Positions 9,158 to 19,318 of a stretch of DNA of 64,000 nt are shown here, one piece after another. The stretch's first letter is position 1, and every line of letters starts with the position of its first letter. A program made the translations under genes and the position numbers. The DNA comes from CAZQQN01 sp964595485 (GTDB lineage Bacteria > Bacteroidota > Bacteroidia > CAILMK01 > CAYYUA01), in the NCBI GenBank assembly GCA_964595485.1, contig CAZQQN010000005.1, positions 32,080 to 96,079 on the forward strand, written 5' to 3'. The notes under the pieces were generated by a model that was given only the letters and a program-made list of their open reading frames with translations, was not told the DNA's origin and ran no database searches.

Positions 9158-12100
9158 TTACATACTCCTTCGATACCTGCCACCAACATCATAAAGGGCT
9201 TGACTAATCTGACCCAGTGAAGCCACTTTGGTAGTTTCCATTAGTTCTTCGTATATGTTGCCATTCTGGGAAGCTACTTTCTGCAGGTTTTTGAGTGATT
9301 GGTTAGCCCTTTCTTCATTACGTTGTTTGAAATTATTAACCATCTCAATTTGGTATTGCTTTTCCTCCTCATCTGATCGAATAACCTCTTCCGGGACTTT
9401 AGCAGGTGAGCCTGAGTCACTCAGGAAAGTATTGACGCCAATAATCGGCAAATCACCGGAGTGCTTCAGCTTTTCATAATACAATGATTCTTCCTGTATT
9501 TTATTACGTTGGTACATGTTTTCCATGGCGCCCAATACGCCACCTCTTTCAGTTAAGCGGTTGAATTCCTGGTAAACGGCATCCTCTACTAAATCCGTCA
9601 GTTTTTCAATGACGAAGGAGCCTTGATTAGGATTTTCATTCTGAGCCAGCCCAAGCTCTTTGTTAATGATAAGCTGGATGGCCATGGCCTGCCTAACCGT
9701 GTCTTCGGTTGGGGTTGTAATAGCCTCATCGGATGCATTGGTATGCAATGAATTGCAATTATCATAAATAGCATAGAGGGCCTGTAGTGTAGTTCGGATA
9801 TCATTGAAGCTGATTTCCTGCGCATGAAGGGAACGCCCTGATGTCTGGATATGATATTTCAACTTTTGCGCTCTAGAGCCACCCCCGTAGAAATTTTTGA
9901 TAGCTTTAGACCAAATCCTTCTTGCAACACGGCCAATAACTGCATACTCAGCATCGATTCCATTGGAGAAGAAGAAGGAAAGGTTTGGTCCGAACTCATC
10001 AATGTCCATTCCTTTGTAAAGGTAATACTCTACATAGGTAAAGGCATTGCTGAGTGTTAGCGCTAATTGGGTGATAGGATTGGCTCCTGCTTCCCCGATA
10101 TGATAACCGGAAATGGAGACTGAATAGAAATTCTGCACTTTGTTATCGATGAAATACTTCTGCACATCTCCCATCATTTTGAGAGCAAATTCCGTGGAGA
10201 ATATGCACGTATTCTGGGCCTGGTCTTCTTTCAGTATATCCGCCTGAACAGTACCACGAACTTGCTGTAGGGTATCTGCCTTTATTTTTTCATAGGTTTC
10301 TTTATCCAGCACTTCATCACCTGTAACACCTAAAAGTTTTAAGCCCAGTTGATCATTGGTTTCAGGTAACTCGCCATGATAATCGGGCCGTTTCCAGCCA
10401 TTTTTATCATAAAGATCCTGGATTTGCTTTTCCACTTTTTCCTCCATTCCCTGCTCTTTAATGTATAGCTCACATTGCTGATCTATGGCGGCGTTCATGA
10501 AAAAGCCCAGTATCATTGGTGCAGGGCCATTGATTGTCATTGAAACGGAAGTCTTTGGATCAGCCAGGTTAAATCCAGAATATAGTTTTTTGGCATCATC
10601 CAGCGTGGCTATGCTAACACCTGAGTTACCGACTTTCCCATAAATATCGGGACGGGTTGCCGGGTCTTCCCCATAAAGCGTTACCGAATCAAATGCGGTG
10701 GATAGCCTGGCAACACCGCTACCACTGCTTAAGTAATGAAATCGTTTATTTGTTCTTTCGGGGCCACCTTCACCGGCAAACATCCGTGTTGGATCTTCTC
10801 CCTCTCGCTTAAAAGGAAAAACACCCGCGGTGTAAGGGAATTGTCCAGGTACATTTTCAGTCATTTGCCATTTGAGTAAATCGCCCCAATCCTGGTAGGA
10901 TGGCAAGGCCACTTTAGGAATTTGGGTACCTGAAAGGGTCTCCCTGTGAAGGCTAACCTCAAATTCTTTACTACGAACCGTGTAAGTGATGGTATCGCCA
11001 GTATATTGATCAACTTTTTCCGGCCACTGATCCAATAACTGTTTAGCCTCGGGATGAAGGCTTTGCTCAAGGTTTTTGTATTGCTCTCTTAATGGCTTGA
11101 TTTGATCTTCACCTGCATTGGTTTCTTCCATCATTTTGATGGTGCCACTTAGTTGATAAAGTTGGCTGGCAAGCTTGGATTGTTCTTTGACAAAGTTATC
11201 GTACCGCTGATTGTTATCGACAATCTCTGACAAATACCTGACCCGCTCTGGCGGAATGATGTAGATCTTTTCCGACATCACGTCAACGTAATCATAGGAG
11301 GTAGGGAATGAATGATTGGTTTTATCACTCAGGGTGTCCATGGAAACTTTAAACAGGTTGTTCATTCCCGGATCATTGAACTGGGAGGCGATGGTACCGT
11401 ATATTGGCAACTCATTATCATCAGCATTGAAAAGGTGATGATTGCGCTTGAACTGTTTACTGACATCCCGGATAGCATCCAATGCACCTTTTTTATCAAA
11501 CTTGTTGATGGCTACAATGTCCGCATAATCAAGCATATCAATTTTCTCAAGCTGGGTAGCCGCACCAAATTCAGGAGTCATGACGTACAGAGAAACATCG
11601 CAATAGTCAACAATCGATGAATCGGCTTGCCCAATGCCTGAACTTTCAAGAATGATCAGGTCATAATTGGCACGCTTGCAGATATTTACTGCATCTTCAA
11701 TATATGGGGATACTGAAATATTGGGCTGCCGGGTAGCAAGGGATCTCATGTATGCCCGGTCAGAGTGAATGGCATTCATCCGGATGCGATCTCCCAACAA
11801 TGCACCACCGGTTTTTCTTTTAGAGGGATCAACAGAAATGATGGCAATTTTCTGGTCATCATACTCATTCAGAAAACGCCTGATAAGCTCGTCAGTCAAT
11901 GAAGACTTACCTGCCCCGCCGGTACCCGTTATACCTAAGACAGGGATTTCCTGTTTTTCTGTATTCTTTTCTAGTTCTTGTTGAAACTCATCAACCTCGT
12001 GTTGCGGGTGATTTTCAACATAACTTATTGCCTGCGCTATTGCTTGCGGTTGGTTATCCTTTATTCCGGTGAAATTAACCTGGTTGATGTTACAAATGGT

Positions 12101-12544
12101 CTGGAAGTCACATTCTTCCATTATCCGGTTTATCATCCCTTGAAGGCCCATTTCCCGGCCATCATCAGGAGAGAAAATTTTACGAATACCGTAATTGTGA
12201 AGCTCATCGATTTCATGGGGTAAAATGGTACCGCCACCACCCCCGAAAATTTTAACATGGTCAGCGCCTCTATCTTTCAGGAGGTCGTACATGTATTTGA
12301 AATACTCAATGTGACCCCCTTGGTAAGATGTTATGGCTATCCCTTGCGCGTCTTCTTCTATTGCTGTATCAACAACCTCCTGGACGGAACGGTCATGACC
12401 CAGGTGGATCACTTCAGCACCAGTTCCCTGTATAACCCGCCTCATGACATTGATCGTAGCATCGTGCCCGTCAAAGAGAGATGCTGCTGTGACAATGCGA
12501 ACCTTTTGCTGAGGATTGTATTGTTCTACTTGCTGATCACTCAT
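9158..12544 (-). CDS. icmF: fused isobutyryl-CoA mutase/G-protein chaperone (IcmF-type, methylmalonyl-CoA mutase family)
   Basis: This single 1128-residue chain has three parts. An N-terminal B12-binding domain (about residues 15-150) holds the base-off ligand His27 in DGHDAT. A MeaB-type GTPase domain follows (about 200-400), with P-loop GTGGAGKSS and base-recognition NKFD. The C-terminal part (about 560-1128) is the acyl-CoA mutase barrel (NSGVSIAT, SISGYHIGEAGA). This order is diagnostic of IcmF, which interconverts isobutyryl-CoA and n-butyryl-CoA by a radical B12 mechanism while the G domain gates cofactor loading. Some members also act on pivalyl- or isovaleryl-CoA. Substrate preference cannot be read here. 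It is a single gene with its own promoter box. Confidence 0.93.
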   Translation of the reverse strand: MSDQQVEQYNPQQKVRIVTAASLFDGHDATINVMRRVIQGTGAEVIHLGHDRSVQEVVDTAIEEDAQGIAITSYQGGHIEYFKYMYDLLKDRGADHVKIFGGGGGTILPHEIDELHNYGIRKIFSPDDGREMGLQGMINRIMEECDFQTICNINQVNFTGIKDNQPQAIAQAISYVENHPQHEVDEFQQELEKNTEKQEIPVLGITGTGGAGKSSLTDELIRRFLNEYDDQKIAIISVDPSKRKTGGALLGDRIRMNAIHSDRAYMRSLATRQPNISVSPYIEDAVNICKRANYDLIILESSGIGQADSSIVDYCDVSLYVMTPEFGAATQLEKIDMLDYADIVAINKFDKKGALDAIRDVSKQFKRNHHLFNADDNELPIYGTIASQFNDPGMNNLFKVSMDTLSDKTNHSFPTSYDYVDVMSEKIYIIPPERVRYLSEIVDNNQRYDNFVKEQSKLASQLYQLSGTIKMMEETNAGEDQIKPLREQYKNLEQSLHPEAKQLLDQWPEKVDQYTGDTITYTVRSKEFEVSLHRETLSGTQIPKVALPSYQDWGDLLKWQMTENVPGQFPYTAGVFPFKREGEDPTRMFAGEGGPERTNKRFHYLSSGSGVARLSTAFDSVTLYGEDPATRPDIYGKVGNSGVSIATLDDAKKLYSGFNLADPKTSVSMTINGPAPMILGFFMNAAIDQQCELYIKEQGMEEKVEKQIQDLYDKNGWKRPDYHGELPETNDQLGLKLLGVTGDEVLDKETYEKIKADTLQQVRGTVQADILKEDQAQNTCIFSTEFALKMMGDVQKYFIDNKVQNFYSVSISGYHIGEAGANPITQLALTLSNAFTYVEYYLYKGMDIDEFGPNLSFFFSNGIDAEYAVIGRVARRIWSKAIKNFYGGGSRAQKLKYHIQTSGRSLHAQEISFNDIRTTLQALYAIYDNCNSLHTNASDEAITTPTEDTVRQAMAIQLIINKELGLAQNENPNQGSFVIEKLTDLVEDAVYQEFNRLTERGGVLGAMENMYQRNKIQEESLYYEKLKHSGDLPIIGVNTFLSDSGSPAKVPEEVIRSDEEEKQYQIEMVNNFKQRNEERANQSLKNLQKVASQNGNIYEELMETTKVASLGQISQALYDVGGRYRRSM

Positions 12545-12566
12545 AAACCTACTTTATGTTTGTTCA

Positions 12567-12574
12567 CAAATTTA
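12567..12574 (-). promoter_or_regulatory. -7 promoter element of icmF
   Basis: Reads TAAATTTG on the minus strand, 22 bases before the icmF ATG. It fits the Bacteroidota TANNTTTG consensus. Confidence 0.5.
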
Positions 12575-12831
12575 ACAATTTTAATAGCCCAAAATAAGGT
12601 TTTTTTAAAAGGCATCAACTAATCAAATGCTGCTTGTTTCGAACGGTCTGCGCTAATGTATTTTTTCCTAATATTTTGGCTAAATAGGATACCTCTAAAC
12701 AAAGCATTTTTTTCTTCGTTTAGGGTTAAACATTAAAAATATTTCCCAATTCTCTGAAACCGGTTTCCTCTTTTCAGAAAGATTTTTAAATCAAACCTTT
12801 TTTAACTTAACGGCTATTGCCGTATTAAATT

Positions 12832-12839
12832 TAAATTTG
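12832..12839 (+). promoter_or_regulatory. -7 promoter element of the DUF5606 gene
   Basis: TAAATTTG, 22 bases before the ATG at 12862. A TTG at 12817-12819 lies closer than the usual -33 spacing. Confidence 0.5.
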
Positions 12840-12861
12840 CTGTTTTAAAAAAAGGTAGCCC

Positions 12862-13365
12862 ATGGCATTAAAAGACATTGTTTCAATCACTGGAAAAAGT
12901 GGTCTTTACCGTATTATTTCGCGTACCAATAATGGTATTATCGTTGAATCTTTGGATGAGCGTAAGTCCAAAATGAAAATTAACACCAATTTTCAAATTG
13001 CCATATTGGATGAAATTACGATTTACACCCTTGATGATACGGATCTACATTTAAAGGATGTATTTAAGAACATTTATCAGCGGGATGGGGAGAAAACAAG
13101 TATAAGTCATAAGGCGAAACCTGCTGAGCTGAAAGAATACTTCCAGGAAGTCGCTCCTAATCATGATCCGGACCGGGTTTATCCCTCCGATATCAAAAAG
13201 ATTCTTCAGTGGTATAATATTCTAAGTGAGGAGGATAGCCTTGGTTTACAAGATGAACAAGAAAGTGAAAGCGGTGAGGAAAGTGAAAATGATAAACAAA
13301 ATGAGCCTGATGAAGTTGGGGGGAAGGCGGAAGACGTAAGCGATAATAATCAAAAGGATGGCTAA
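12862..13365 (+). CDS. DUF5606 domain protein
   Basis: The 167-residue protein has the family's conserved N-terminus (ALKDIVSITGKSGLYRI) and a second conserved block around residues 75-110 ending in YPSDIKKILQWYN. The last 40 residues are acidic and repetitive (Glu/Ser/Asp), probably disordered. The family is nearly restricted to Bacteroidota and has no known function. It leads a rightward run with the M3 peptidase 39 bases downstream, so co-transcription is likely. Confidence 0.85.
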   Translation: MALKDIVSITGKSGLYRIISRTNNGIIVESLDERKSKMKINTNFQIAILDEITIYTLDDTDLHLKDVFKNIYQRDGEKTSISHKAKPAELKEYFQEVAPNHDPDRVYPSDIKKILQWYNILSEEDSLGLQDEQESESGEESENDKQNEPDEVGGKAEDVSDNNQKDG

Positions 13366-13404
13366 TTAATTCTTCAGCATTGAACTGAAATTGAGGTACC
13401 AAAT

Positions 13405-15129
13405 ATGACAACAACACAAAGTCTGACTAAAAAAGAGCGCGAATTCTTACCAGCTGATTTTAGCCTAACCAGCTGGGAAAAAGTGAAGCCTTACTTTGAA
13501 GAACTCAGGGATCGGTCTATTGATAGCTTGGAAGGGTTAAAGCAATGGATGAAGGACCGTAGTGAACTTGAGTCTTTTATTGGAGAGGATGCCGGATGGC
13601 GCTTTATCAATCATACTCGTAATACGCAGGATGTAGAGGCAAAAGAAAGGTACCTTGAATTTATAAAGACCATTCAGCCTCAGCTAAGTCCTTATGAGCA
13701 TGAATTGGACTTGAAATTCATGAACAGTCCTTACAGGGCTGAGCTGGATGAGGATTATTATAAGAATTACATCCGGTCTACTGAAAACGATGTGGCCCTC
13801 TACAAGGAAAAAAATATCCAGCTTTTTTCAGAAATAGAGGAAATGGCACAAGAATATGGGAGCATTACCGGCCAAATGACAGTGGAAATAGAAGGTGAGG
13901 AAATGACACTTCCGCAAGCTTCCGTTTATTTAAGAAAAACTGATCGGGATAAACGGGAAGAAGCCTTTAAAAAAGTAAATGACCGCCGCTTACAAGATGC
14001 TGAAAAACTTGATTCGCTTTTTGATAACCTTGTCAAAAAGCGTCATCAGGTAGCGGAAAATGCAGGTTTCCCCAATTATCGGGATTATAAATTTCGGGAA
14101 TTGGGGCGTTTTGATTACGGTGTAGCGGATGTTGAAAATTTCCACAAGGCTATTAGGAATGAGGTGCTACCCTTGTTGGAAAGGAGTCATGAAAAGCGGA
14201 AATCCCAAATGGGGCTTGCTTCGTTGAAGCCTTACGATCTGGCAGTGGATGCTGAAGGTAAACCTCCCTTAAAGCCGGTTAAAGATAGTGAGGCCTTGAT
14301 AGAAAAAACCATTGAGTGCTTTAGGCAATTGCATCCTGATTTTGGCTCGTATATAAGCACCATGAAGGAAATGGGTTATTTGGATTTAGAATCCAGGAAA
14401 GGAAAAGCTCCGGGCGGCTATAATTATCCCCTTGATGAGATCGGTGTTCCCTTCATTTTTATGAATGCTAAAGGGGATTTTTCAGATGTGGTTACTATGG
14501 TACATGAAGGCGGTCACGCTGTTCATGCATTCCTTACCCGTGATTATGAGCTCAGTACTTTTAAGCATCCGCCTTCAGAAGTAGCAGAATTGGCTTCCAT
14601 GGCTATGGAACTCCTGTCAATGGAGCATTGGGGTGTATTTTTTGATAATGAAGCGGACCTCATCAGGGCTAAAAAAGATCACCTCAATGGAATTATTAGC
14701 ATTTTTCCATGGGTTGCTATTGTCAGTAAATTTCAGCATTGGGTTTATACCAATCCTGATCATACACGAAAAGAGAGAGAAGCCGCCTGGGTTCGTATTC
14801 ACGATGAGTTGAGCTCAAGCATTGTTGATTGGGAAGGATTTGAGCAATACAAGGGTAAATCCTGGCTTAAGCAATTGCACCTATTTGAAGTGCCATTTTA
14901 TTATATAGAGTATGCCATAGCCCAAATGGGTGCCATAGGCGTTTGGAAAAATTTCCGTGAAGACCCTCAAAAAGGTTTAAATCAGTACATGGAGGCTTTA
15001 AAGTTAGGCTACACCAAAACAATCCCGGAACTCTATGAAACCGCTGGTGTCAACTTTGATTTCTCCGAAAGCCATTTAAGGGAACTTGCTCAATTCCTTA
15101 ATTCTGAGCTTGATAAACTTGAAAGCTAA
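13405..15129 (+). CDS. M3-family oligoendopeptidase (PepF-like)
   Basis: A 574-residue zinc metallopeptidase, close to the usual length of M3B oligoendopeptidases. The catalytic HEGGH zinc motif is at residues 367-371, with the second Glu ligand in the downstream SEVAELASMAMELL helix. A long helical N-terminal part precedes it, as in PepF. No signal peptide is seen, so it should act in the cytosol on short peptides. It follows the DUF5606 gene and precedes the FAH-family gene by 14 bases. Confidence 0.9.
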   Translation: MTTTQSLTKKEREFLPADFSLTSWEKVKPYFEELRDRSIDSLEGLKQWMKDRSELESFIGEDAGWRFINHTRNTQDVEAKERYLEFIKTIQPQLSPYEHELDLKFMNSPYRAELDEDYYKNYIRSTENDVALYKEKNIQLFSEIEEMAQEYGSITGQMTVEIEGEEMTLPQASVYLRKTDRDKREEAFKKVNDRRLQDAEKLDSLFDNLVKKRHQVAENAGFPNYRDYKFRELGRFDYGVADVENFHKAIRNEVLPLLERSHEKRKSQMGLASLKPYDLAVDAEGKPPLKPVKDSEALIEKTIECFRQLHPDFGSYISTMKEMGYLDLESRKGKAPGGYNYPLDEIGVPFIFMNAKGDFSDVVTMVHEGGHAVHAFLTRDYELSTFKHPPSEVAELASMAMELLSMEHWGVFFDNEADLIRAKKDHLNGIISIFPWVAIVSKFQHWVYTNPDHTRKEREAAWVRIHDELSSSIVDWEGFEQYKGKSWLKQLHLFEVPFYYIEYAIAQMGAIGVWKNFREDPQKGLNQYMEALKLGYTKTIPELYETAGVNFDFSESHLRELAQFLNSELDKLES

Positions 15130-15143
15130 GGTACCTGACGGTT

Positions 15144-15755
15144 ATGAAAATTGTTTGTGTTGGCCGTAATTATGTAGAACATGCTGCTGAGCTAAACAAT
15201 GCGACACCAAGTTCTCCGGTGATTTTCCTGAAGCCTGATACTGCGTTATTGAAAGAAAATAAGCCTTTTTTCATACCAGATTTCTCTAACAACATTCAGC
15301 ATGAAGCTGAGGTAGTGCTGCGCATTAATCGGAATGGAAAAAACATAGAAGAGCAATTTGCCCACAAGTATTATGATCAGGTTACCCTTGGTATTGATTT
15401 TACGGCTCGCGATATTCAGCATCAACTGAAAGAGAAAAAATTAAGCTGGGAGTTAGCAAAAGGCTTTGACAATAGCGCTCCTATAGGTGAGTTTGTACCA
15501 TTAACTGAGATGGGCGATCACAAAACGATGAATTTTAGCCTCAGAAAAAACGACAAAGTAGTTCAACACGGTAATACCAAGGATATGATATTTTCATTTG
15601 AGGAAATCATTGCTTACGTTTCTAAGTATATTACCCTGCGCATGGGGGATTTAGTTTTTACGGGAACTCCAAAAGGTGTTGAAGCGGTTAGTATAGGTGA
15701 TACACTGCAGGGGTTTATAAATGATCGCCAGGTTTTTGAGTTTAAAGTCAAATAA
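15144..15755 (+). CDS. fumarylacetoacetate hydrolase (FAH) family protein
   Basis: At 203 residues this is a compact FAH-fold enzyme. KIVCVGRNYVEHAAEL at the start and PVIFLKPDTAL are the family's opening blocks. The metal-binding acidic residues lie in HEAEVVLRI (about 52-60) and GIDFTARD (about 80-87), and GDLVFTGTPKGV (about 171-182) is the closing motif. Members cleave or decarboxylate C-C bonds in beta-diketones or oxaloacetate, for example acylpyruvase (YcgM type). The substrate here is not determined. The stop codon at 15755 directly abuts the next start. Confidence 0.9.
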   Translation: MKIVCVGRNYVEHAAELNNATPSSPVIFLKPDTALLKENKPFFIPDFSNNIQHEAEVVLRINRNGKNIEEQFAHKYYDQVTLGIDFTARDIQHQLKEKKLSWELAKGFDNSAPIGEFVPLTEMGDHKTMNFSLRKNDKVVQHGNTKDMIFSFEEIIAYVSKYITLRMGDLVFTGTPKGVEAVSIGDTLQGFINDRQVFEFKVK

Positions 15756-17549
15756 ATGGGTATTAAAAGCAATATACAATGGTTTGCGCTGATACCAATT
15801 TTACTATTTTACTCTCTAACCACTTTCGCACAGATTTCTGATGATCACCCTCAGGATTACTTCCGGGCGCCTTTGAAAATACCCCTTCGATTATCTGGCT
15901 CATTTGGAGAATTGAGGGGAAACCACTTTCACTCTGGGGTTGATTTCAAAACGAAAGGTAAGACAGGTGTTCCATTATATGCTGCGGAAAAGGGTCATGT
16001 ATCAAGGATTAAGGTATCGTCCGGGGGATTTGGTAAAGCGCTCTACATTAGGCACCCTAATGGTTTCACTACCGTATATGCTCATATTGGTGAGTTTAAT
16101 ACTGAGATAAGTGATTTTGTTAAAAAAGTTCAGTATGAACGCAAAACTTATGAGTTGAACTTATATCCCAATGCACAAAAGTTTAAGCTAGAAAAAGGTG
16201 ATTTAATCGCTTATTCTGGTAATAGTGGGAGTTCTAATGCTCCGCATCTTCACTTTGAAATAAGGGAAAGTAAAACTGAAAAACCCGTTAATCCGCTATT
16301 TTTTGGTTTTGATGTAAAGGATACTCGTTATCCTATTATTCGGGGAATTCGCTTATATCCTAAAGGCCCCAATAGTGTAATAAAAGTCCGGAAGAATCAC
16401 CATAAAGAAGGGGAGATAATCTCAACGGGTGAAGCTGTATCGCTTGATGTTGGTAGCAATGGCAATGCCTTTTATTTAAAAGATGTGGCATCGTTAAAAG
16501 CAAAAGGAAAAGTTGGGATTGGCGTAGAAGTGTATGATTATCACGATGGGTCAAACAATCCGCTGGGCGTATACCAGTATCAATTAAACAATAACGGTGA
16601 ATTGTTATTCCGAAGCGTGATTGAAAAGTTTCCCTTTAGGAAAACACGTTATATTAATGCTCATATTGATTATGAAACTATGAAAAAAAGACAGGCCAAA
16701 TATCAAAGGTGTTTCCTTTTGCCAGGTAATCCACTACCGTTTTATAGAACACAGAATAATGGATTAATAGAAGTAAATGAAACAAATTCACAGCCTATAA
16801 AGCTTAAGGTTGAGGACGTATTTGGTAATGTATCCCACTTAAATTTTTCACTTGGTAAAATTGGTCATTTAAAAGCGCTTGAAGGTGAAAAAACAGCTGA
16901 TAAACCGGAAAATGAGCATATGGTTTTTCCAAATAACCAACCTAATAAAATTAGAAAAAATGGTATTCGGCTTAATTTTCCTGCCGGCGCTTTTTATGAT
17001 ACGGTGTACTTTACCTTAAGTAAACAAAGTGAAAAATCAAAAAAAGCATTCTCTCCCGTTTATCAGGTGCATGATCGTTATACGCCCGTTCAGGAATATT
17101 ATTCAATGGCTATTAAAGCTTCAGAAGTTCCCAAGAAACATCGTGATAAAGCACTAATTGCTTATCGTGAGAAAGATGGTAAATTAAATTCTGTAGGGGG
17201 TAGTTACCAGAATGGTTTTATTAAAACAAAGACAAGAAAACTGGGCCCTTTCCAGGTAAGTATTGATACTATTTCCCCAAAAATCAAAACGGTTAATTTT
17301 GCAAAAGGAAAAACGTTTAATAAAGAAGGTCAATTAAAAGTTATTATAAAAGACGAATTAGCTGGCATAGATAAATACAAACCTCGTGTAGATGGTAAAT
17401 GGGTGCGAATGGCTTACGATGCGAAAAATGACCTTTTAACGTTTGAAGACTTTGACCGTTTGAGCAAAGGAAAACATAGCCTGAAAATACTGGCTACTGA
17501 TAAAAAAGGGAATGATTCCATTTTAACGACTAAATTCAAAATAAATTAA
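15756..17549 (+). CDS. M23-family metallopeptidase (LytM-like), secreted
   Basis: The 597-residue protein has a signal peptide (about residues 1-26, ending TTFAQ). The LytM domain is near the N-terminus: H59 and D63 in HSGVD and H164/H166 in HLHFE are the zinc and catalytic residues. The remaining 400 residues are strand-rich and of no family I can name. M23 enzymes cut peptidoglycan cross-bridges, so a periplasmic wall-remodelling role is likely. The start directly follows the preceding stop, and a peroxiredoxin gene follows 3 bases later, so translation is probably coupled. Confidence 0.9.
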   Translation: MGIKSNIQWFALIPILLFYSLTTFAQISDDHPQDYFRAPLKIPLRLSGSFGELRGNHFHSGVDFKTKGKTGVPLYAAEKGHVSRIKVSSGGFGKALYIRHPNGFTTVYAHIGEFNTEISDFVKKVQYERKTYELNLYPNAQKFKLEKGDLIAYSGNSGSSNAPHLHFEIRESKTEKPVNPLFFGFDVKDTRYPIIRGIRLYPKGPNSVIKVRKNHHKEGEIISTGEAVSLDVGSNGNAFYLKDVASLKAKGKVGIGVEVYDYHDGSNNPLGVYQYQLNNNGELLFRSVIEKFPFRKTRYINAHIDYETMKKRQAKYQRCFLLPGNPLPFYRTQNNGLIEVNETNSQPIKLKVEDVFGNVSHLNFSLGKIGHLKALEGEKTADKPENEHMVFPNNQPNKIRKNGIRLNFPAGAFYDTVYFTLSKQSEKSKKAFSPVYQVHDRYTPVQEYYSMAIKASEVPKKHRDKALIAYREKDGKLNSVGGSYQNGFIKTKTRKLGPFQVSIDTISPKIKTVNFAKGKTFNKEGQLKVIIKDELAGIDKYKPRVDGKWVRMAYDAKNDLLTFEDFDRLSKGKHSLKILATDKKGNDSILTTKFKIN

Positions 17550-17552
17550 ACT

Positions 17553-18017
17553 ATGAGTAATTTAAACGTAGGTGATCCAGCGCCTGATTTTAAAGGGTAT
17601 GACCAAAATAACCAGCCTATAAAACTTAGTGATTTCAGTGGTAAAAAGGTAATCCTTTATTTTTACCCTAAAGATGATACGACCGGTTGTACTAAGGAGG
17701 CTTGTAATTTGAGGGATCACTACCAGGATCTATTAGACAAAGGTTTTGATGTGATCGGGGTTAGTGTTGATGATGTCCCATCCCATGAAAAATTTGCCGG
17801 CAAATATGAACTCCCATTTCACTTGGTGGCTGATCCGGACAAAGAAATTGTTAATAAATATGGGGTTTATGGAGAAAAGAATATGTATGGCCACAAAAAA
17901 ATGGGGACTCACCGGACAACATTCTTAGTTGATGAGGATGGTAAGATAGAAAAGGTTTTTAAAAAGGTGAAGACAGAAGATCATGCCAATCAAGTTTTAG
18001 AGGCAGTGGAGGGTTAA
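17553..18017 (+). CDS. bcp: thioredoxin-dependent thiol peroxidase (Bcp/PrxQ)
   Basis: This 154-residue peroxiredoxin shows the Bcp signature: peroxidatic Cys46 in DDTTGCTKE and resolving Cys51 five residues on (CTKEAC), so it is an atypical two-cysteine PrxQ. It reduces H2O2 and organic peroxides with electrons from thioredoxin. No signal peptide, so cytosolic. It ends the rightward run from 12.86 kb and is followed by a bidirectional terminator. Confidence 0.96.
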   Translation: MSNLNVGDPAPDFKGYDQNNQPIKLSDFSGKKVILYFYPKDDTTGCTKEACNLRDHYQDLLDKGFDVIGVSVDDVPSHEKFAGKYELPFHLVADPDKEIVNKYGVYGEKNMYGHKKMGTHRTTFLVDEDGKIEKVFKKVKTEDHANQVLEAVEG

Positions 18018-18048
18018 TTTTTTGAATCAAAGTTTTAGCAGCAAACAA

Positions 18049-18084
18049 AAAAAGCCCGGCTTTTGTATAAACCGGGCTTTTTTA
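18049..18084. terminator. bidirectional terminator between bcp and the SPOR gene
   Basis: The 9-bp stem AAAGCCCGG (18051-18059) pairs with 18072-18080. It has an A-run on the left and T-run on the right, so it can stop transcription from both converging genes. Confidence 0.88.
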
Positions 18085-18109
18085 AATGAATTTTATTAGC
18101 CAGGATTGA

Positions 18110-19318
18110 TTAACGCTTGTATTTTTCAAGATCATCAGCTGACCTGAAATAAATCCATGCGTCTTCAATGCCTAAATCTTTCTTGGTTTCTTTAAGTGCT
18201 TCCCTGGCAGCATCCAATTCCTCATTTTTATTAATGTGGACATAATACCAGCCTTTGTAATAATTGTAAAGTACCCCTGGGTCGTAACCTTTTTCTTCAA
18301 TTTCTTTTGCAAATTCTTTAGCAGAGCTTTCAGTTTTAAAAGATCCCAAAACATTCACAAAACGCTTATTACTCAAACCTCCTTTTCTTACGATTTTCTT
18401 ATCCACATCTTTTTTGGTGATCTCTTTCTTTGTAACGTCCTTGCTTTCTTTATCCGCTCCTTCTTCGGTTGGCTTCAACACTTTTTCTTCTTTGGTTTGA
18501 CCCTGAAGCCGGTTTATTTCTGCCTCATTTTCCCAAGAAGCCAATGAATTGGTAGATACAAGCGTTTGGAGCTTATCAACTTTAGAATTAAGAACCCTCA
18601 ACTTTTGGCGTTGATCTTTTTTAAGCTCTTTGATCTCTTTCCTAAGGTTATCCCTTTCCCAATCCTTATGATCTTCATCGGATGAAGAAACGCCAAATTT
18701 ATAAGTTAATCCCGCCTCAAAAGTTCCATATCCATCATTAAATCGGTTTCCTTCATTTTTAACGGCATAATTGTCAAGTTTATCATTGGAAGAATAAACA
18801 TAGCCAACGGTAGCATCAATATCCAGTCGGTTTGAAAGGTAAAACTTTACGGTACCACCAATTGGATAAACAAGCGCTGTACCGGTGTTATCAGGTCTCG
18901 GACTTTCACCTTCCGGATAATCCGTTCGTGTATCTGTGGCATCATTATGGATTCTTCCAGCACCAAGGTGTGCCAGCAAGTTAATTTTAGGCAGTGTTTT
19001 GTGTAAACTTGTCATCTGTGAAATGTTAAAAACCCCTTGCATCGAATATTGGAAGTATTGATTTTCAAATTCCCTGTTCCACTCATCTTCGCCGCCCTTC
19101 AACAAACCTGCACGGAAATTTCCTTTTAAACCAAATTGGTTTGAAAGGCTATATTTTAGACCAATGTTTCCCGTTGGAGCCCATAAACTGTTTATATCAC
19201 CATAAGAATAATTTGCTCCACCAGCTATATTGAGTGATAAATCACCGCCATTCTCCTGGCCATCTACAAAAAAAGGGGTGAATGCTAGAATTAAGCAATA
19301 AATATTTTTAAGTTTCAT
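18110..19318 (-). CDS. outer-membrane barrel protein with coiled coil and C-terminal SPOR domain
   Basis: The 402-residue protein has a signal peptide (about 1-20), a strand-rich part (about 21-205) like small outer-membrane barrels, a charged coiled coil (about 215-265), a Lys/Glu/Thr linker and a SPOR domain at about 318-398 (RFVNVLGSFKTE, GWYYVHINK). SPOR domains bind peptidoglycan stripped of peptides, usually at division sites. The arrangement resembles OmpA-like proteins that tie the outer membrane to the wall, but with SPOR as the wall-binding part. The exact role is unknown. Confidence 0.8.
   Translation of the reverse strand: MKLKNIYCLILAFTPFFVDGQENGGDLSLNIAGGANYSYGDINSLWAPTGNIGLKYSLSNQFGLKGNFRAGLLKGGEDEWNREFENQYFQYSMQGVFNISQMTSLHKTLPKINLLAHLGAGRIHNDATDTRTDYPEGESPRPDNTGTALVYPIGGTVKFYLSNRLDIDATVGYVYSSNDKLDNYAVKNEGNRFNDGYGTFEAGLTYKFGVSSSDEDHKDWERDNLRKEIKELKKDQRQKLRVLNSKVDKLQTLVSTNSLASWENEAEINRLQGQTKEEKVLKPTEEGADKESKDVTKKEITKKDVDKKIVRKGGLSNKRFVNVLGSFKTESSAKEFAKEIEEKGYDPGVLYNYYKGWYYVHINKNEELDAAREALKETKKDLGIEDAWIYFRSADDLEKYKR

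Larger units (their letters stand above)
12545..12861. other. 317-base divergent intergenic region between icmF and the DUF5606 gene
   Basis: The region holds two outward-facing TANNTTTG boxes (12567-12574 leftward, 12832-12839 rightward). No further gene or repeat was seen; the sequence is strongly AT-rich. Confidence 0.6.

Noticed and set aside
9158..12544. B12-binding motif of IcmF lacking the usual Gly of DxHxxG
   Set aside because: The DGHDAT form with the ligand His is, to my knowledge, normal in IcmF-type fusions, so it is not a loss of function.
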